Positions 1 to 6,087 of a stretch of 6,305 bases of DNA are shown here, one piece after another. Source of the stretch: an uncultured Syntrophomonadaceae bacterium (GTDB lineage Bacteria > Bacillota > Syntrophomonadia > Syntrophomonadales > Syntrophomonadaceae). Location of the stretch: contig CALXSZ010000178.1 in NCBI GenBank assembly GCA_944391275.1, positions 1-6,305 on the forward strand, in the 5' to 3' direction. A model generated the notes under the pieces. It was not told the origin of the DNA and searched no databases. It was given only the letters and a program-made list of their open reading frames with translations. The position numbers were made by a program, and so were the translations under genes. Every line of letters begins with the position of its first letter. Position 1 is the stretch's first letter.

Positions 1-11
1 ATAAAGATACA

Positions 12-41
12 TTCGTATCATGAGAGTAATTATGCTATACT
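12..41 (+). promoter_or_regulatory. Candidate promoter of the ArsC/Spx-like gene, with inverted repeat over the -35
   Basis: A good -10 box, TATACT at 36-41, is preceded by TG at 33-34 (extended -10). The -35 candidate TTCGTA at 12-17 is weak, with an 18-base spacer, so the extended -10 would carry recognition. Transcription would begin near 48, giving a leader of about 30 bases. A perfect inverted repeat, GATAC-attc-GTATC, lies at 6-19 and covers the -35, the usual place for a repressor site. The box and repeat are seen directly; promoter and operator roles are inferred, and which protein would bind is unknown. Confidence 0.4.
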
Positions 42-78
42 TAGTTCATCCAGTAAAGTTTTAGAAAGGAAAGAGCAT

Positions 79-438
79 ATGATTTTTTTATGTTATCCTA
101 CATGCAGCACTTGTAAAAAAGCGAAAGCTTTTTTGGACGCTCAAGAAATTCCGTATGAAATGCGCGACATAAAAATTTACCGTCCTCAAGAAGAAGAATT
201 GCGTCAATGGCAGAAAATGAGTAGACTTCCCCTGAAACGATTTTTTAATACCAGTGGAATTCAATACCGAAATTTACAATTGGCGAAGAAACTTCCCAGC
301 ATGAGCGAAGAAGAACAATATGCACTTTTAGCCTCAGATGGGATGCTTGTCAAACGTCCTTTATTGATTCATGGAAATAAAGTTCTCGTTGGTTTTAAAG
401 AAGAAGAATGGGAGAATTTCTTTCGTTCAAACAGGTAA
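79..438 (+). CDS. ArsC/Spx-superfamily thioredoxin-fold protein (arsenate reductase-like)
   Basis: This 119-residue cytoplasmic protein matches the ArsC/YffB/Spx superfamily in length and motifs. The N-terminus has beta strand MIFLCY followed by a redox CxxC, C9-S-T-C12, then KKAKAFL. Residues 53-66 (KRFFNTSGIQYRNL) resemble the F-N-T-S-G segment of the ArsC-like branch rather than true Spx. Residues 91-111 hold the family's K-R-P segment (K92 R93 P94) and a G-F-K-E-E-E-W tail. The start ATG follows the ribosome site AGAAAGGA at 63-70. It is the first gene after its own promoter, and the methionine operon downstream has a separate one. Known relatives are arsenate reductases, disulfide-responsive regulators (Spx, MgsR) and many proteins of unknown role. 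No arsenic genes are present, so arsenate reduction is not supported. Family assignment is firm; the activity is open. Confidence 0.9.
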   Translation: MIFLCYPTCSTCKKAKAFLDAQEIPYEMRDIKIYRPQEEELRQWQKMSRLPLKRFFNTSGIQYRNLQLAKKLPSMSEEEQYALLASDGMLVKRPLLIHGNKVLVGFKEEEWENFFRSNR

Positions 439-488
439 GACAATGTTTTTCTTGATTTTAGGGGAACTTCGGTGCCTGTTGAACTCGG

Positions 489-518
489 TTGACGGTTTCT
501 AAATAGCTATGTTAGAAT
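489..518 (+). promoter_or_regulatory. Promoter of the metNIQ operon
   Basis: TTGACG at 489-494 (5 of 6 matches to the sigma-A -35) is followed after 18 bases by TAGAAT at 513-518, which has TG at 510-511 as an extended -10. Transcription should start near 525. That is only a few bases before the upstream in-frame GTG at 529, leaving no room for a ribosome site there, and favours the GTG at 613 as the metN start. No S-box, T-box or other methionine-related riboswitch core is recognisable here or in the leader. Confidence 0.6.
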
Positions 519-590
519 AAAGATTAATGTGAATGAACATGAGAGAAATACGGATAAAGAATGTGCGGCCAAATATGAGGGGTTTGAACC

Positions 591-610
591 GCAAAACGAA
601 AGGGTTTTGC
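591..610 (+). promoter_or_regulatory. Leader hairpin presenting the putative metN ribosome site
   Basis: GCAAAAC (591-597) and GTTTTGC (604-610) are perfect 7-base complements around the loop GAAAGG (598-603). The loop contains the only purine-rich ribosome-site candidate before GTG 613, and the stem ends two bases before that start codon. The hairpin could hold the site open in the loop or limit ribosome access. The stem is seen directly; any regulatory role is inferred. No downstream T-run, so it is not a terminator. Confidence 0.4.
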
Positions 611-612
611 TT

Positions 613-1653
613 GTGATTGATATTCAACATGTGACAAAAATTTATCATACTCCGGGTGGAGATGTTCGGGCGCTAGATGATGTTAGTTTGCAAATTAACC
701 AAGGAGAGATTTTTGGGATCATTGGGTTGAGCGGAGCGGGGAAAAGCACCTTAATTCGTTGCATCAATCGGTTGGAACAGCCAACCAGCGGGTCGATTTT
801 ATTAGAAGGGAAAGAAATTACAGCTCTTAATAAAAATGAATTACGGTTACAACGACAAAAAATCAGCATGATTTTCCAACACTTTAATTTGTTGTCGTCA
901 CGTAATGTTGTAGAAAATATTATGTTTCCCTTGGAAATTGCCAAGGTTCCCAAATCAAAAGCAAAAGAAAGAGCGATTGAATTGTTGGATTTAGTGGGGT
1001 TGTCGGACAAAGCGCAAGCTTATCCCAGTCAACTATCCGGTGGACAGAAACAGCGTGTTGGAATTGCCAGAGCGTTAGCGAATGAGCCGCGCTTATTACT
1101 CTCCGATGAAGCCACTTCGGCGTTAGATCCTCAAACAACTCGTTCCATTCTGGATTTGTTGAAATATATTAACCGGGAACTGGGTTTGACCATTCTTTTG
1201 ATTACCCATGATATGAATGTGGTGAAACAAGTTTGCGATCGAGTGGCGGTGATGGAAAACGGAAGGATTGTAGAAACAAATAGTGTTTTGCAGTTATTTA
1301 CAAATCCGAGCACTCCGATATCAAAAAGTTTTATTCATTCCGTGATTCATCATGAGGTTCCGCAGGAACTTTTGCAGGTGATCGAGAAGAATACTTCAGA
1401 GAAGTCTCGTCAAACGTGCTTTGTTCGGCTTTCTTTTATTGGGAGCGCCGCCGGGCAACCGTTTATTTCTGTTTTGGTCAAGAAGTTTGAAGTTATGGCG
1501 AACATTCTTTATGGAAATATTGACCGTGTGAAGGATATTCCCTATGGCAATTTAACCCTGGAATTCGTAGGAACCTCGGATTCCCTTAAAGAGGCGATTG
1601 CGTGGCTACAAAGTTTAGAAGGGTTAGAATTGGAGGTTTTAGAGAATGTTTGA
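613..1653 (+). CDS. metN: Methionine ABC transporter ATP-binding protein MetN
   Basis: ATPase of the methionine uptake transporter, acting as a dimer on the inner face of the membrane under MetI. From GTG 613 the protein has 346 residues, the usual MetN length. It shows Walker A GLSGAGKST (38-46), a Q-loop in FQHFNLLS, signature LSGGQKQR (141-148), Walker B with D165-E166 followed by ATSALD, and the switch histidine H199 in ITHDM. The last roughly 80 residues, from CFVRLSF, match the NIL domain, which in studied MetN proteins binds internal methionine and shuts off transport. An in-frame GTG at 529 would add 28 residues with no homology to MetN, but it has no ribosome site and sits at the predicted transcription start, so I reject it. 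The 3' end overlaps metI by 8 bases. Family certain; exact start likely but not certain. Confidence 0.95.
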   Translation: MIDIQHVTKIYHTPGGDVRALDDVSLQINQGEIFGIIGLSGAGKSTLIRCINRLEQPTSGSILLEGKEITALNKNELRLQRQKISMIFQHFNLLSSRNVVENIMFPLEIAKVPKSKAKERAIELLDLVGLSDKAQAYPSQLSGGQKQRVGIARALANEPRLLLSDEATSALDPQTTRSILDLLKYINRELGLTILLITHDMNVVKQVCDRVAVMENGRIVETNSVLQLFTNPSTPISKSFIHSVIHHEVPQELLQVIEKNTSEKSRQTCFVRLSFIGSAAGQPFISVLVKKFEVMANILYGNIDRVKDIPYGNLTLEFVGTSDSLKEAIAWLQSLEGLELEVLENV

Positions 1654-2353
1654 TGTTCAGACTTACATATGGGGGGCGTTAACTTTTCTCAATGATGGGT
1701 GGATGTCCGAAACCTTAGTGAAAGCGATTGGAGAAACCTTCTATATGGTTGTCGTGTCTACGGCTTTGGCGTATGTTTTTGGCTTGCCATTAGGAATCAT
1801 TTTGGTGGTTACGGAAAAAGGGCACATCATGGAAAATCCAATTGTTAATAAAGTTTTGGCCGTCATTATTAACGCGGCTCGTTCGGTTCCTTTTATCATT
1901 ATGTTGATTTTAGTCATTCCGTTGACCCGGCTAATTGTAGGAACTTTTATCGGGACAACGGCGTCGATTGTGCCTTTAACGATTTCAGCGATTCCTTTTG
2001 TTGCTCGTTTAATAGAAACTTCTTTGAAGGAATTGGATTTTGGTTTAGTAGAAGCGGCTCTTTCAATGGGGGCGAAACCGTCGGAAATTATTATGAAAGT
2101 CCTTATCCCGGAAGCGGCGCCTTCCATTATATTAGGGATTGCCATTACGATGATCAATTTAGTTGGTTATTCCGCCATGGCGGGCATTGTGGGGGGCGGA
2201 GGCTTAGGAACCTTAGCTTACTATTATGGTTATCAACGTTACCAGTACGATGTGCTGTGGATTACGGTTATTTTATTAATCATTATGGTACAGGGCGTAC
2301 AGGTAATAGGGGATAAAATGACTCAATGGGTTGTGCAAAAACGGAGGAGGTAA
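1646..2353 (+). CDS. metI: Methionine ABC transporter permease MetI
   Basis: Membrane channel subunit, 235 residues, with about five hydrophobic segments (roughly 29-55, 66-92, 98-122, 155-185 and 205-226). The loop at about 136-156 carries the EAA motif (EAALSMGAKPSEII then IPEA), which docks onto MetN. Family hallmarks ARSVPFIIM, VGTxIGTTASIVPLTI and GYSAMAGIVGGGGLG are all present. The N-terminus is some 15 residues longer than many MetI proteins. ATG 1646 lies inside the end of metN (8-base overlap), with ribosome site TTGGAGG at 1630-1636, a layout typical of translational coupling. Its last codons, for Arg-Arg-Arg, double as the GGAGGAGG ribosome site of metQ. Intact and confidently assigned. 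Confidence 0.96.
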   Translation: MFDVQTYIWGALTFLNDGWMSETLVKAIGETFYMVVVSTALAYVFGLPLGIILVVTEKGHIMENPIVNKVLAVIINAARSVPFIIMLILVIPLTRLIVGTFIGTTASIVPLTISAIPFVARLIETSLKELDFGLVEAALSMGAKPSEIIMKVLIPEAAPSIILGIAITMINLVGYSAMAGIVGGGGLGTLAYYYGYQRYQYDVLWITVILLIIMVQGVQVIGDKMTQWVVQKRRR

Positions 2354-2360
2354 AATAGAG

Positions 2361-3200
2361 ATGAAACGAATGATATTGTTGTTGGCAAGTTTGCTTTTAG
2401 TAGGCAGTTTATTTGCCGGATGCGGGCAGGAAGAAGAAACGCCGGCTCCGGAAGCGACGACGCCTACTGAGACGACTGAACCGGTAAAATTAGTTGTAGG
2501 GGCAACGGCTCAACCACATGCAGAGATTTTGGAGGTCGTCCAACCGATTTTAGCGGAGGAAGGCATTGAATTGGAGATTCAAACCTTTACGGATTATGTT
2601 CAATTGAATCCGGCTTTAAATGAAGGACAAATCGATGCAAATTTCTTTCAGCATATTCCGTATTTGGAAGATTATAATGCCAATAATGGAACCGATTTAA
2701 CTTGGGTTGCTCAGATCCACAACGAACCAATGGGCATTTATTCCCAAAAAATTACGGATATTGCTGAATTAGCAGACGGAGCGACGGTTGGTATTCCCAA
2801 TGATACAACAAATTGCGGCCGGGCGTTGATGGTTCTGGAAAGCGCTGGTTTGATCACTTTAACGGAAGGCGCGGGGGTTAGCGCTACGGAAGCGGATATT
2901 GTAGAAAATCCGAAGAATTTGACCATTCAACAGATGGATGCTGCGATGTTGCCGCGTGCTTTAGAAGATATGGATATCTGTGTGATTAACAGTAATTATG
3001 CGATTGAAGGCGGATTGAATCCGGTTGAAGACGCCCTTGTGATGGAACCGAGCGATTCGCCTTATGGAAATGTTTTGGTTGTTCGTGCGGAAGATCAGGA
3101 TGATGAAAATATTGCCAAACTGGTTCAGGCGCTGCAATCGGATACCGTACGCACGTTTATTGAAGAAACCTATCAAGGTAGCTGCGTACCCTGCTTCTAA
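2361..3200 (+). CDS. metQ: Methionine-binding lipoprotein MetQ (NlpA family)
   Basis: Extracytoplasmic substrate-binding protein, 279 residues, that delivers methionine to MetNI. ATG 2361 follows a strong ribosome site, GGAGGAGG at 2343-2350. Residues 1-21 form a lipoprotein signal: basic start, hydrophobic core, and lipobox F-A-G-C with C21 as the lipidated residue. A Pro/Glu/Thr-rich linker (about 22-42) precedes the NlpA-type domain, which shows VGATAQPHAEIL, LNPALNEGQIDANFFQHIPYL-like signature around the first lobe, and GIPNDTTNCGRAL and AIEGGLNP in the second. Odd points are four extra cysteines: C152 where relatives usually have a small or polar residue, C207, and C275-V-P-C278 at the tail, where relatives end near G-A-V-V-P-A-F. 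Methionine is the likely ligand; some NlpA proteins bind Gly-Met dipeptide instead. Confidence 0.95.
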   Translation: MKRMILLLASLLLVGSLFAGCGQEEETPAPEATTPTETTEPVKLVVGATAQPHAEILEVVQPILAEEGIELEIQTFTDYVQLNPALNEGQIDANFFQHIPYLEDYNANNGTDLTWVAQIHNEPMGIYSQKITDIAELADGATVGIPNDTTNCGRALMVLESAGLITLTEGAGVSATEADIVENPKNLTIQQMDAAMLPRALEDMDICVINSNYAIEGGLNPVEDALVMEPSDSPYGNVLVVRAEDQDDENIAKLVQALQSDTVRTFIEETYQGSCVPCF

Positions 3201-3263
3201 AGAATGAATTGTTAAAATCTGCCGCCTATGAGGTCATTCAACTGTTATTTTTATTGATAACGG

Positions 3264-3298
3264 ATCGACTCCATTTCAAAAGTGGAGTCGATTTTTTT
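3264..3298 (+). terminator. Rho-independent terminator of metNIQ
   Basis: ATCGACTCCA (3264-3273) pairs perfectly with TGGAGTCGAT (3283-3292); the stem can extend by a G-T and two A-T pairs into the loop, and is followed by a run of T (3293-3298). It lies about 60 bases after the metQ stop and separates the methionine operon from the next gene. There is no A-run on the left side, so it works mainly for the plus strand. Confidence 0.92.
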
Positions 3299-3387
3299 AT
3301 ATTTTTTGTTCTATTTTGTTTCTTTAAAACTTATAAATAAATGAATTCAAATGAGAAAATACTATTGAAAAAAGATGGGGGATTCGT

Positions 3388-4482
3388 ATGAATCAGGATG
3401 GAAAAAGAGAATTTTTCGCTGGTAGTAACTCATATTATGGTTTTTGGCCGTACTTTGATTCCATTGCCATGTCGCCTCAAATGACAAGATTGCTCATTAA
3501 AGGCGGTCCGGGTTTTGGAAAATCAACCATGATTAAAAAAATTGGCGCTTATTTTGCGAAAAAAGGGTTTCAAACCGAATGGTTTCGCTGTCCGTCGGAT
3601 CCAGACTCCATGGACGCCGTTGCTGTTCCACAGGCTGGGTTCTGCATTATTGACGCGACTGCGCCGCATGCCTTAGTTCCTACGCGCCCGAATGATGAAA
3701 TTTTGAATTTATGGCAATATTGGAATGCGGATCAACATGGGAGGAATGAAACGGATAAAGGAATGACGGAGTATGATACGGAAAAAACGGCCGGAATATA
3801 CGAAAAATGGCTTCATCAGACTCGACAAGAATGGGAAATACAAGAACAAAACTGGTGGGCGGATCTAGAAAAAGATGCAGTCTATCCAATGGTACAACGT
3901 GAACTGGAACAACAAACTCAGTTGATCGAAGAACAATTGTTCCAAAATACGAAAAACCATCCGAAAAATGCTGTACGACATCTTTTTGCAGCCGGTTTTA
4001 CACCGGATGGGGTTATTCATTTAAGTCCTGAAATATTTCATTCGGAGTGGCAATATATTGGGATCAATTGCAGTATGCAGCCAATTGCCGAACAGTTTAT
4101 GAAACGGCTTGCGCAAAAATGTCCGGAGTATGGAGTGGAAACGGAAATTTATCATTCTCCGGCAGATCCGCAAAAAGTGGATATTGTAGCATTACCTCAA
4201 AGCAAAAAAGCGGTTGTGTTATTAAATTCTTTTGGAATTCAATATGAAGTGGTTTTACCCAGCTCTCAAATACTCATGAAAATCGAATTGTGCAAATCCG
4301 CGCAAAACCAAAAAGACTTATCTTTTACGAAAAAAGTAGACGTTCAAAGAATAACCGACTATCTATATGAACGCCGTCAGCATCATCAATTGGCTGAAAA
4401 ACGGTATCTTTCTGCCATGGATTATGAAGGAATTAATCAGGAAACGGAACGGATTATTCAACGATTTGATCAAACGCTGTAA
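3388..4482 (+). CDS. Duplicated P-loop NTPase-like protein of unknown function, second half degenerate
   Basis: A 364-residue soluble protein that I recall as resembling the uncharacterised PRK06851-type P-loop family of Bacillota; function unknown. The first half (about 7-112) opens with R-E-F-F-A-G and carries Walker A GGPGFGKST (39-47), CPSDPDSMD (68-76) and I-I-D-A-T-A-P-H (87-94). The second half (about 197-290) repeats this: RHLFAAGF, then SPADPQKVDIVALPQ (257-271) against CPSDPDSMDAVAVPQ (68-82), at a constant offset of 189. At the position of Walker A it reads CSMQPIAEQ (228-236), so no P-loop remains, and the DATAPH motif is gone too. The linker at 113-190 is charged, Trp- and Gln-rich and probably helical. 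ATG 3388 follows GGGGGA at 3377-3382. It stands alone between terminators; I see no convincing promoter in the AT-rich 3300-3387. It could be a nucleotide kinase or a regulatory ATPase; neither is shown. Confidence 0.85.
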   Translation: MNQDGKREFFAGSNSYYGFWPYFDSIAMSPQMTRLLIKGGPGFGKSTMIKKIGAYFAKKGFQTEWFRCPSDPDSMDAVAVPQAGFCIIDATAPHALVPTRPNDEILNLWQYWNADQHGRNETDKGMTEYDTEKTAGIYEKWLHQTRQEWEIQEQNWWADLEKDAVYPMVQRELEQQTQLIEEQLFQNTKNHPKNAVRHLFAAGFTPDGVIHLSPEIFHSEWQYIGINCSMQPIAEQFMKRLAQKCPEYGVETEIYHSPADPQKVDIVALPQSKKAVVLLNSFGIQYEVVLPSSQILMKIELCKSAQNQKDLSFTKKVDVQRITDYLYERRQHHQLAEKRYLSAMDYEGINQETERIIQRFDQTL

Positions 4483-4501
4483 GAAAAAACTCTTGTTTTA
4501 A

Positions 4502-4728
4502 CCTTTTATTAAGAGAGGAAAGATTGAAAAAATCTTCTCTTCGCGTCATGCGAAGATTCTAAAAATATCAGAAATCGGGAATTTCCTTCCTCAACAACGC
4601 TTGTTCGTAAGAAAGTTTGAAAAATCTTTAGCCCAATACCAACAGGCTTTTTAACAGGATTAGATCAGTCACAAAAGAAAAAGTACTTTTTAAGATTGTT
4701 AAATAACAATAAATCCAATTCTTCATGA
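4502..4728 (+). pseudogene. Broken remnant of a MarR-family regulator (wing and C-terminal helices)
   Basis: Reading from 4502 gives about 50 codons without a start codon, ending at TAA 4652; after a one-base shift back in the T5 run (4648-4652), reading continues to TGA 4726. The joined product matches the MarR wing and dimer helices in order: KRGKIEK (typical K-R-G-L-I-E-R), SSRHAKILKISEIG (typical D-R-R-A-K-I-L-x-L-T-E-K-G), a helix FVRKFEKSLAQYQQAF, and TGLDQSQKKKYFLRLL (typical G-L-S-E-E-E-x-x-x-L-L-x-L-L). The first half, with the recognition helix, is missing: upstream frames hit stops within a few codons and the preceding gene ends at 4482. The translation is read directly; the family is inferred from motif order and spacing. 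The helix before G-L-D is about four residues longer than in many MarR proteins. Probably non-functional. Confidence 0.55.
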
Positions 4729-4773
4729 AAAGATTTTAAGCAGGGATATTTTGTATAAAAATCATCAAAAATC

Positions 4774-4806
4774 AAAAAGAGACAGGGAAAAAACCTGTCT
4801 CTTTTT
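4774..4806. terminator. Bidirectional terminator between convergent genes
   Basis: AAAAAGAGACAGG (4774-4786) pairs perfectly over 13 bases with CCTGTCTCTTTTT (4794-4806) around an A-rich 7-base loop. A-run on one side and T-run on the other let it act on both strands. It lies 50 bases past the etfA stop on the minus strand and about 290 bases past the P-loop gene on the plus strand, beyond the MarR remnant. The bases between the remnant and this hairpin (4729-4773) are AT-rich with nothing recognisable. Confidence 0.9.
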
Positions 4807-4807
4807 C

Positions 4808-4827
4808 TTTGTATAATTTTGTATAAT
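4808..4827. repeat. Tandem pair of TTTGTATAAT
   Basis: TTTGTATAAT occurs twice back to back (4808-4817, 4818-4827), and a near copy, TTTTGTATAA, lies at 4749-4758 on the other side of the terminator. Each copy contains a TATAAT, but no -35 box sits at a proper distance and a plus-strand transcript would run antisense into etfA. Most likely AT-rich spacer sequence. The rest of 4828-4855 shows nothing. Confidence 0.5.
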
Positions 4828-4855
4828 ATGGATGTAGGATTTTTCTGTGAAACAA

Positions 4856-6067
4856 CTAGTCTTCAGGAATTAATTCGTTATGTTTTTCTAAAGCGCGAAT
4901 CATTTCGGGAACAATTTTGTATAAATCTGCGACGATCCCGTAGTGGGCAATGTTGAAAATATCGGCGTCGGGATCTTTGTTAATAGCTACAATGCATTTC
5001 GAATCCTGCATGCCAACAACATGTTGGCTGGCGCCAGAAATACCGATGGCGATGTAAAGATTGGGTCGAATGGTTTTTCCTGTTAAACCAACCTGATGGG
5101 AAGCCGGGTACCAACCCGCTTCGGCTAAAGGACGAGTTACGGCGATGGATGCTTTTAATAGATGGGCTAGCTGTTCAATCAGGACTAAATCTTTGGAGGA
5201 TTTTAGACCACGACCAACCGCTACAACAATTTTGGCGTCCTCAATTGCGATACCCTCACGCACAGTACTAACGACTCGTTCAACAAATGTACGAATTTCG
5301 TTGGATTGAAGAGAAACCTCGGCGTGTTCAATAACTCCGGAAGGATTATTTTGCAATTCGGCCTTTGCCATGGTGCCGGGACGCACAGTAGCCATTTGCG
5401 GGCGTGTATTCGGACAAATAATCGTTGCCATAAGATTTCCTCCAAAAGCCGGACGCGTTTGCAGGAAATTACGGGTTTCAGGATCAATTCCTAAATGTGT
5501 ACAGTCGGCGGTTAATCCGGTTTTAAGACGGGCAGCTAAACGGGGACCAAAGTCTCGCCCAATCATCGTAGCGCCAATTAGGAAAATTTCCGGTTTTTGT
5601 TTAACAACCTGCTGATAAATGGCGTTCGTATATCCATCGGTCGTATACACGTCTAGCAATTCATGATCCAATACCAATACGCGATCGGCTCCGTAAGCAA
5701 TGAGATCTTTCGCCATTTGTTCGATGTTTGTATGGCCGGGCAAAACCATCGTTAAAGAGGTGTCGAGCGCGCGAGCCAATTTTCGACCTTCGCTGAGCAA
5801 CTCTAAAGAAACGACTTCCAATTCGCCGTAGCGTTGTTCGGCAAAAACCCATACGCCTCGATAGTCGTCAAACGCATTATGTTCAGAAGCCTGCAAGACG
5901 GTTGAAATGGCTTCTACTGGACAGTTGTCAACACATAATCCGCAAGAAGTACATTTTTCAAGATCGTATTCCGGTTTATCACCGTTCATCTGTAAGGCGT
6001 CAAAGGTGCAAGTGTCTACGCATAATCCGCAGCCAATACATAAATCCCGATCAATTTTAATACTCAT
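4856..6067 (-). CDS. etfA: Electron-transfer flavoprotein alpha subunit with N-terminal 2x[4Fe-4S] ferredoxin domain
   Basis: FAD-binding subunit of an EtfAB heterodimer, 403 residues, cytoplasmic. Residues 1-55 form a ferredoxin domain with two complete cluster motifs: C10, C13, C16, C20 and C39, C42, C45, C49-Pro; the first lacks the usual proline after its last cysteine. Residues 70-240 are the EtfA N-domain (GATMIGRDFGPRLAARLKTG, RPAFGGN, ATVRPGTM). Residues 280-395 are the FAD domain: VGRGL, TRPLAEAGW, QVGLTGK (325-331), GISGASQH, AINKDPDADIF, HYGIVAD. L328 stands where many EtfA have Gln, and H375/A380 differ from the common D-Y-G-I-V-G-D. Ferredoxin-fused EtfA is known from flavin-based bifurcating complexes such as Acetobacterium LctC and CarE; bifurcation here is inferred. 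Start ATG has ribosome site TGAGGAGA at 6085-6078. It is the operon's last gene, 20 bases after etfB, so a partner dehydrogenase would lie upstream or elsewhere. Confidence 0.95.
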   Translation of the reverse strand: MSIKIDRDLCIGCGLCVDTCTFDALQMNGDKPEYDLEKCTSCGLCVDNCPVEAISTVLQASEHNAFDDYRGVWVFAEQRYGELEVVSLELLSEGRKLARALDTSLTMVLPGHTNIEQMAKDLIAYGADRVLVLDHELLDVYTTDGYTNAIYQQVVKQKPEIFLIGATMIGRDFGPRLAARLKTGLTADCTHLGIDPETRNFLQTRPAFGGNLMATIICPNTRPQMATVRPGTMAKAELQNNPSGVIEHAEVSLQSNEIRTFVERVVSTVREGIAIEDAKIVVAVGRGLKSSKDLVLIEQLAHLLKASIAVTRPLAEAGWYPASHQVGLTGKTIRPNLYIAIGISGASQHVVGMQDSKCIVAINKDPDADIFNIAHYGIVADLYKIVPEMIRALEKHNELIPED

Positions 6068-6087
6068 GTTTCTATTTTCTCCTCATT

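Noticed and set aside
466..493. Imperfect direct repeat (GAACTTCGGTG and GAACTCGGTTG).
   Set aside because: Short and inexact; part of it overlaps the -35 of the met promoter. It could be an operator half-site pair but the match is too weak to claim.
439..612. S-box or T-box riboswitch upstream of metN.
   Set aside because: The conserved cores of these elements are absent and the predicted leader is too short for either.
2331..2360. TTG 2331 as an earlier start for metQ.
   Set aside because: It would add ten residues before a proper lipoprotein signal peptide; ATG 2361 has the ribosome site GGAGGAGG at normal spacing.
3300..3387. Promoter for the P-loop gene, including sporulation sigma types (TATAAA 3332-3337, AATACTAT 3358-3365).
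   Set aside because: Each -10-like box lacks a partner -35 at proper spacing for the vegetative or sporulation sigma consensus sequences I tried.
4047..4247. A 66-codon frame inside the P-loop gene, and several minus-strand frames inside metN, metI, metQ and etfA.
   Set aside because: They lie within clearly coding sequence in another frame, have no ribosome sites or recognisable motifs, and are shadows of the real genes.
4511..4556. Two mutually exclusive hairpins (4511-4541 with a bulge, and TCTTCGC 4538-4544 with GCGAAGA 4550-4556) plus a 12-codon TTG mini-ORF at 4524, looking like an attenuator with leader peptide.
   Set aside because: No T-run follows, no plus-strand gene lies downstream to be controlled, and the same bases read as the MarR wing in another frame, which explains them better.
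4646..4656. Possible programmed -1 frameshift at GCT TTT TAA.
   Set aside because: The reading frame before it has no start codon and lacks the N-terminal half of the protein, so a decayed gene is simpler.
4808..4827. Twin TATAAT boxes as a plus-strand promoter.
   Set aside because: No -35 match at 16-18 bases, and it would transcribe antisense into etfA with no gene to serve.
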